Source: Mycolicibacterium lacusdiani
GTDB taxonomy: Bacteria > Actinomycetota > Actinomycetes > Mycobacteriales > Mycobacteriaceae
Direction of reading: 5' to 3'
Length of the DNA: 64,000 bases
Assembly (NCBI RefSeq): GCF_021916785.1
Contig: NZ_JAKCFC010000004.1
Location: 474,973-538,972, forward strand
Shown one piece after another: positions 60,723 through 64,000 of the stretch. Within the stretch, counting starts at the first letter, position 1. Each line of letters starts with the position of its first letter. The position numbers were made by a program, and so were the translations under genes. The notes beneath the pieces are model-generated. The model saw only the letters and a program-made list of their open reading frames with translations. It searched no databases and had not been told where the DNA came from.

Positions 60723-63260
60723 CTAGTCCATGCGGCCGGCGTCGACGAGTCGCAGGATCGCGGTTCCCGCCTCGTCGGACTCCTCGAGGTCGACCTCCAC
60801 GTCGAAGCCCCAGTCGTGGTCTCCCGCCGGGTCGTCGAGGATCTGCCGCACCCGCCACACGTCGGGCCTGCGGTCGACGATCAGCAGTGCCGGTCCGCGC
60901 GCATCGGGCCCGGTGCCCACGTCGTCGTGCTCGTCGAAGTACTCCTCGCCGACGTCCTGCCAACGCTCCGCCGTCCATCCCGACTCGGCGTCCAGCTGAC
61001 CCAGGTCGTACCAGCGGCGCCGGGCGAACAGTTCGACCCGACGGAACAGCGAGTTGCGGACCATCGCGGTGAACGCGCGCTCGTTGCCCGTCACGGGGCG
61101 CGGGCGCGCCGGCACGGACACCGGGACGTTCAGCGGCTCGTCGGGGCTGGTGAGTTGCTCCCACTCGTCGAGCAGGCTCGAATCCACCTGTCGCACCAGC
61201 TCACCCAGCCACTCGACGATGTCGGTGACCTCCTCGGTGCGTGCGGCGGTCGAGATCCCCGACCGCAGGGCCTTGAAAGCATCGGAGAGGTAGCGCAGCA
61301 CCGCACCCTCGGAGCGGGTCAGGCCGTAGACGCTGACGAACTCGCGGAACGTGAACGCCCGCTCCCACATCTCCCGCACCACCGACTTCGGCGACGGCCG
61401 GACGTCGGCGGCCCACGGGTTGCTCTGCAGGTACGTCTCGAACGCGGCTGCGAGCAGCTCCTCGAGTGGCTTCGGATAGGTGACGTCCTCGAGCAGGACC
61501 ATCCGCTCGTCGTACTCGATGCCCTCGGCCTTCATCTGCGCGACGGCCTCGCCCTTGGCCTTGTTGAGCTGTGCTGCGAGTATCTGGCGGGTATCCTCGA
61601 GCGTCGCCTCCATCACCGAGACCACGTCCAGCGCATGGGTTTCCGACTCCGGATCGAGCAGTTCGATGGCGGCCAGCGCGAACGTCGACAGCGGCTGGTT
61701 CAACGCGAAGTCGGGTGGCAGGTCGACGGTGAGGCGGTAGCGCCGCCCGTCTGGGTCGGCCTCGTCGAGCCGCTCCAGGACGTCGGCCTGCAGCAGCGAG
61801 CGGGCGATGCCGACCGCCTCGCGAATCAGCTTGAGCTGGCGCTTGCGGGGTTCGTGATTCTCGGTCAGCAACCGGCGCATGGCGAAGAACGGGTCGCCGG
61901 GCCTGTCGACGACGTCGAGGATCATCGCGGTGGATATCCGCATGTGGCTGGTCAGCGGCTCCGGCGCGGCCGAAACCAGCCGGGTCATGGTCGACTCGCT
62001 CCACGGCACCATGCCCTCAGGCACCTTGCGACGCACCAACTTTCGGCGCTTCTTCGGGTCGTCGGCGACCTTCGCGAACTGCTTGAGGTTCTCCACCTCG
62101 TGCTCGGGTGCCTGAACCACGACGGTGCCCGCGGTGTCGTAGCCCGCTCGGCCTGCCCGACCCGCGATCTGGTGGAACTCGCGTGCGCTGAGCAGCCGGG
62201 TGCGGGTGCCGTCGTACTTCGACAGCGCCGAGAAGACGACGGTGCGGATGGGGACGTTTATCCCGACGCCGAGGGTGTCCGTGCCGCAGATGACCTTGAG
62301 CAGACCTGCCTGGGCGAGCTGCTCGACCAGCCGCCGGTACTTGGGCAGCATGCCCGCGTGGTGCACGCCGATCCCATGCCGGACGAGTCGCGACAGCGTC
62401 GTGCCGAACGCCGACGAGAAGCGGAACGCGCCGATGAGGTCGGCGATCGCCGCCTTCTCTTCCTTGGTGCAGACGTTCACGCTCATCAACGCCTGCGCGC
62501 GTTCCAGGGCCGACGCCTGGGTGAAGTGCACGACGTAGATCGGCGCCTGCTTGGTGCCCAGGAGTTCGCCGATGGTCTCGTGCATCGGCGTCGTGGCGTA
62601 GGAGTAGAACAGCGGGACCGGACGCTCGGCGTTGGCCACCAGCGCGGTGGGACGGCCGGTGCGGCGCGTCAGGTCTTCACGGAGGAACGTGACGTCGCCG
62701 AGCGTCGCCGACATCAGGAGGAACTGGGCGCGCGGGAGTTCGAGCAGGGGGACTTGCCACGCCCAGCCGCGGTCCGGATCCCCGTAAAAGTGGAACTCGT
62801 CCATGACGACGAAGCCGATGTCGGCGTCCGCACCCTCCCGCAGCGCGATGTTGGCCAGCACCTCCGCGGTGCACGCGATGATTGGCGCCGACGAGTTCAC
62901 GGCGGCGTCGCCGGTCAGCATGCCGACGTTCTCGGCGCCGAACACACCGCACAACGCGAAGAACTTCTCGCTGACCAGTGCCTTGATCGGGGCGGTGTAG
63001 TAGCTGGTGCGACCACCGGCCAGCGCGGCGTACAGCGCGCCGGTCGCCACCAGGGACTTGCCCGATCCGGTCGGTGTCGCCAGCACGACGTTGGAGCCGC
63101 TGACCAGTTCGATCAGCGCCTCCTCCTGGGCCGGATAGAGCGCTGTGCCGCTCGCCTCGGCCCAGGCCGCGAACGACGCGAACAATTCGTCGGGGTCGGC
63201 GCCCTTGGCGCGCAGCACCGACAAGTCGCTGGGGTCGTCGAGGAGCGGAGTGGGAGACAT
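60723..63260 (-). CDS. DEAD/DEAH-box helicase, Ski2-like with DUF3516 C-terminal region
   Basis: The protein is about 845 residues with helicase motif I ATPTGSGKS, motif II DEFH (VVMDEFHFYGD), motif III LMSATLGD, a GVHHAGMLPKYRR and LLKVICGTDTLGVGINVP region, and motif VI QIAGRAGRAGYD, which is Ski2/Mtr4-like. The C-terminal 450 residues match the actinobacterial DUF3516 type. It probably remodels RNA, for instance in RNA decay. ATG 63260 (MSPTPLL) or GTG 63269 could start it. It is convergent with the symporter gene, one base apart. Confidence 0.9.
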   Translation of the reverse strand: MSPTPLLDDPSDLSVLRAKGADPDELFASFAAWAEASGTALYPAQEEALIELVSGSNVVLATPTGSGKSLVATGALYAALAGGRTSYYTAPIKALVSEKFFALCGVFGAENVGMLTGDAAVNSSAPIIACTAEVLANIALREGADADIGFVVMDEFHFYGDPDRGWAWQVPLLELPRAQFLLMSATLGDVTFLREDLTRRTGRPTALVANAERPVPLFYSYATTPMHETIGELLGTKQAPIYVVHFTQASALERAQALMSVNVCTKEEKAAIADLIGAFRFSSAFGTTLSRLVRHGIGVHHAGMLPKYRRLVEQLAQAGLLKVICGTDTLGVGINVPIRTVVFSALSKYDGTRTRLLSAREFHQIAGRAGRAGYDTAGTVVVQAPEHEVENLKQFAKVADDPKKRRKLVRRKVPEGMVPWSESTMTRLVSAAPEPLTSHMRISTAMILDVVDRPGDPFFAMRRLLTENHEPRKRQLKLIREAVGIARSLLQADVLERLDEADPDGRRYRLTVDLPPDFALNQPLSTFALAAIELLDPESETHALDVVSVMEATLEDTRQILAAQLNKAKGEAVAQMKAEGIEYDERMVLLEDVTYPKPLEELLAAAFETYLQSNPWAADVRPSPKSVVREMWERAFTFREFVSVYGLTRSEGAVLRYLSDAFKALRSGISTAARTEEVTDIVEWLGELVRQVDSSLLDEWEQLTSPDEPLNVPVSVPARPRPVTGNERAFTAMVRNSLFRRVELFARRRWYDLGQLDAESGWTAERWQDVGEEYFDEHDDVGTGPDARGPALLIVDRRPDVWRVRQILDDPAGDHDWGFDVEVDLEESDEAGTAILRLVDAGRMD

Positions 63261-63392
63261 GTCGAGCACCAGCCTGCCTGACGGACCCGTCCCGCCTACA
63301 GGTGGCGCTCCCTCTACGGCCGGGGTGGCCTGACGTCGCGTGTCTTCATGAACGCGATGGTTTGAAGTGCGAAACCTGGGTATGAGCGCCTC

Positions 63393-63971
63393 ATGATCAC
63401 GAAATCACGAATTACGGGAATGGTCCTGACCGGTGCTGCCTCCGCGTTGCTCGCGGCGGGGCCGATGGTCGGGGCGGTGACGGTCGGCAGCACTGCCGGC
63501 GTCGCACCGGGGGCTTCCTACGTGGCCGGTGGGCCCGCCGGGTGCATCGACCCCGAAGGCACGGGCTGCGCGGTGGCCGGTCCGGGTGGCGCCGGTGCGG
63601 CGGTCCCGGGGGCAGGTGCGCAAGCGGGTCCGGGTGGCGCCGGTGCCGCGGTCCCAGGTGCGGGTGCGGTGGCCGGTCCGGGTGGCGCCGGTGCGGCGGT
63701 CCCGGGGGCAGGTGCGCAAGCGGGTCCGGGTGGCGCCGGTGCCGCGGTCCCAGGTGCGGGTGCGGTGGCCGGTCCCGAGGGTGCAGGCGCCTTCGTGCCG
63801 GGTGCGGGTGCGCAGGCCGGTCCGGATGGCGCGGGTGCCGTGGTTCCGGGTGCGGGTGCGCAGGCAGGTCCCGGCGGTGCCGGTGCCTCGGTGCCGGGTG
63901 CGGGTGCCCAGGCCGGACCTGGCGGTGCCGGTGCGTGCGTGCCGGGCTTCTGCGTCGGCGCCGGCGGCTAA
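63393..63971 (+). CDS. Exported Gly/Ala/Pro-repeat protein with 16-residue elastin-like repeat
   Basis: The 192-residue protein has a signal peptide (ITGMVLTGAASALLAAGPM), a short segment with Cys51 and Cys59, then seven 16-residue repeats (AGPGGAGAAVPGAGAQ type, residues 62-173). A terminal cap follows with Cys182 and Cys187 (CVPGFC) and CVGAGG at the end. The repeat period, GAGA-x-AGPGGA core and C-x4-C cap match the lipoprotein at 14120, although this one lacks a lipobox and the Ser/Thr linker. Two repeats are duplicated exactly at the DNA level (63570-63775). No described family is recognised. Confidence 0.75.
   Translation: MITKSRITGMVLTGAASALLAAGPMVGAVTVGSTAGVAPGASYVAGGPAGCIDPEGTGCAVAGPGGAGAAVPGAGAQAGPGGAGAAVPGAGAVAGPGGAGAAVPGAGAQAGPGGAGAAVPGAGAVAGPEGAGAFVPGAGAQAGPDGAGAVVPGAGAQAGPGGAGASVPGAGAQAGPGGAGACVPGFCVGAGG
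63570..63775. repeat. 96-bp exact tandem duplication within the repeat protein gene
   Basis: The sequence at 63570-63665 is repeated without change at 63666-63761, and the match continues to 63775. Each 96-bp copy encodes two 16-residue units (one ending in Q, one in V). Exact identity in a fast-evolving repeat suggests recent duplication and possible length variation between strains. Confidence 0.8.
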
Positions 63972-64000
63972 CCGAACTGCGAGACGACAGCCACGCCGGT

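Noticed and set aside
63570..63775. The tandem repeats as a CRISPR array.
   Set aside because: The repeats are contiguous without spacers, lie in frame within a coding sequence and encode the 16-residue protein repeat. No cas genes are present.

Overview
The window is high-GC actinobacterial DNA, best explained as a chromosomal segment of a fast-growing mycobacterium (Mycolicibacterium-like). The evidence is the combination of Mce-family exported proteins, two cutinase-like serine esterases, a 13E12-type DUF222/HNH protein with a mycobacterial SOS box, a TIGR00027-type SAM methyltransferase, an MviN-type pseudokinase and many short-chain dehydrogenases (SDRs). No rRNA, tRNA, CRISPR array, phage or insertion sequence was seen. 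Coding density is high: the only gene-poor stretch over 300 bases is 2121-2445, which holds at most one doubtful small membrane ORF.

Layout. 1-5.9 kb: a MOSC protein cut by the left edge, a TetR/SDR divergent pair with a clear operator, a DHA2-type MFS exporter and malQ. 6-12.1 kb: an SDR, then a tightly coupled catabolic operon (class II aldolase, GatZ/KbaZ-like subunit, SIS isomerase, BadF/GlcNAc-type kinase, DMT permease) that looks like a hexosamine/tagatose route. 12.1-16.4 kb: an FMN hydroxy-acid oxidase and its TetR, a Gly/Ala/Pro-repeat lipoprotein, and the 13E12 protein. 16.5-22.9 kb: acyltransferase plus SRPBCC protein, a free-standing MviN-like pseudokinase, two SDRs, a PfpI/DJ-1 protein and an AraC regulator. 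22.8-30.3 kb: membrane proteins, a phospholipase D-like protein, a STAS-HATPase fusion, an epimerase, a methyltransferase and an exported glycosidase.

30.3-42.7 kb: an SDR, two cutinase-like proteins flanking a frameshifted PLP enzyme, a cytochrome b561/catalase-like pair, and an MmyB-type regulator. A 16-bp palindrome lies upstream of the SDR, the second cutinase and the catalase gene, suggesting one small regulon. Then come an aldo-keto reductase deletion remnant, an intact aldo-keto reductase, a PaoABC-like molybdenum aldehyde oxidoreductase whose small subunit looks like a Tat lipoprotein, and a TRIC-type channel. 42.7-47.5 kb: an SDR, an old-yellow-enzyme family reductase and an orphan MceB/MceE-like pair. 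The reductase and the MceB-like gene begin with the same 23-bp element, so they are probably co-regulated. 47.5-54.3 kb: a D-amino-acid-dehydrogenase-like flavoenzyme with a PucR regulator, a GreA-like protein, a TetR, a DUF2252 protein, a PAS-ANTAR regulator and a nitronate monooxygenase-like enzyme. 54.5-64 kb: a two-subunit acyl-CoA dehydrogenase, cyanase coupled to a formate/nitrite-type channel, an enoyl-CoA hydratase, an AGCS symporter, a Ski2-like helicase, and a second Gly/Ala/Pro-repeat exported protein.

The strongest candidates for something undescribed are the two exported proteins (14120-14596 and 63393-63971), which share a 16-residue elastin-like repeat and a two-cysteine C-terminal cap, and the two repeated regulatory elements described above.
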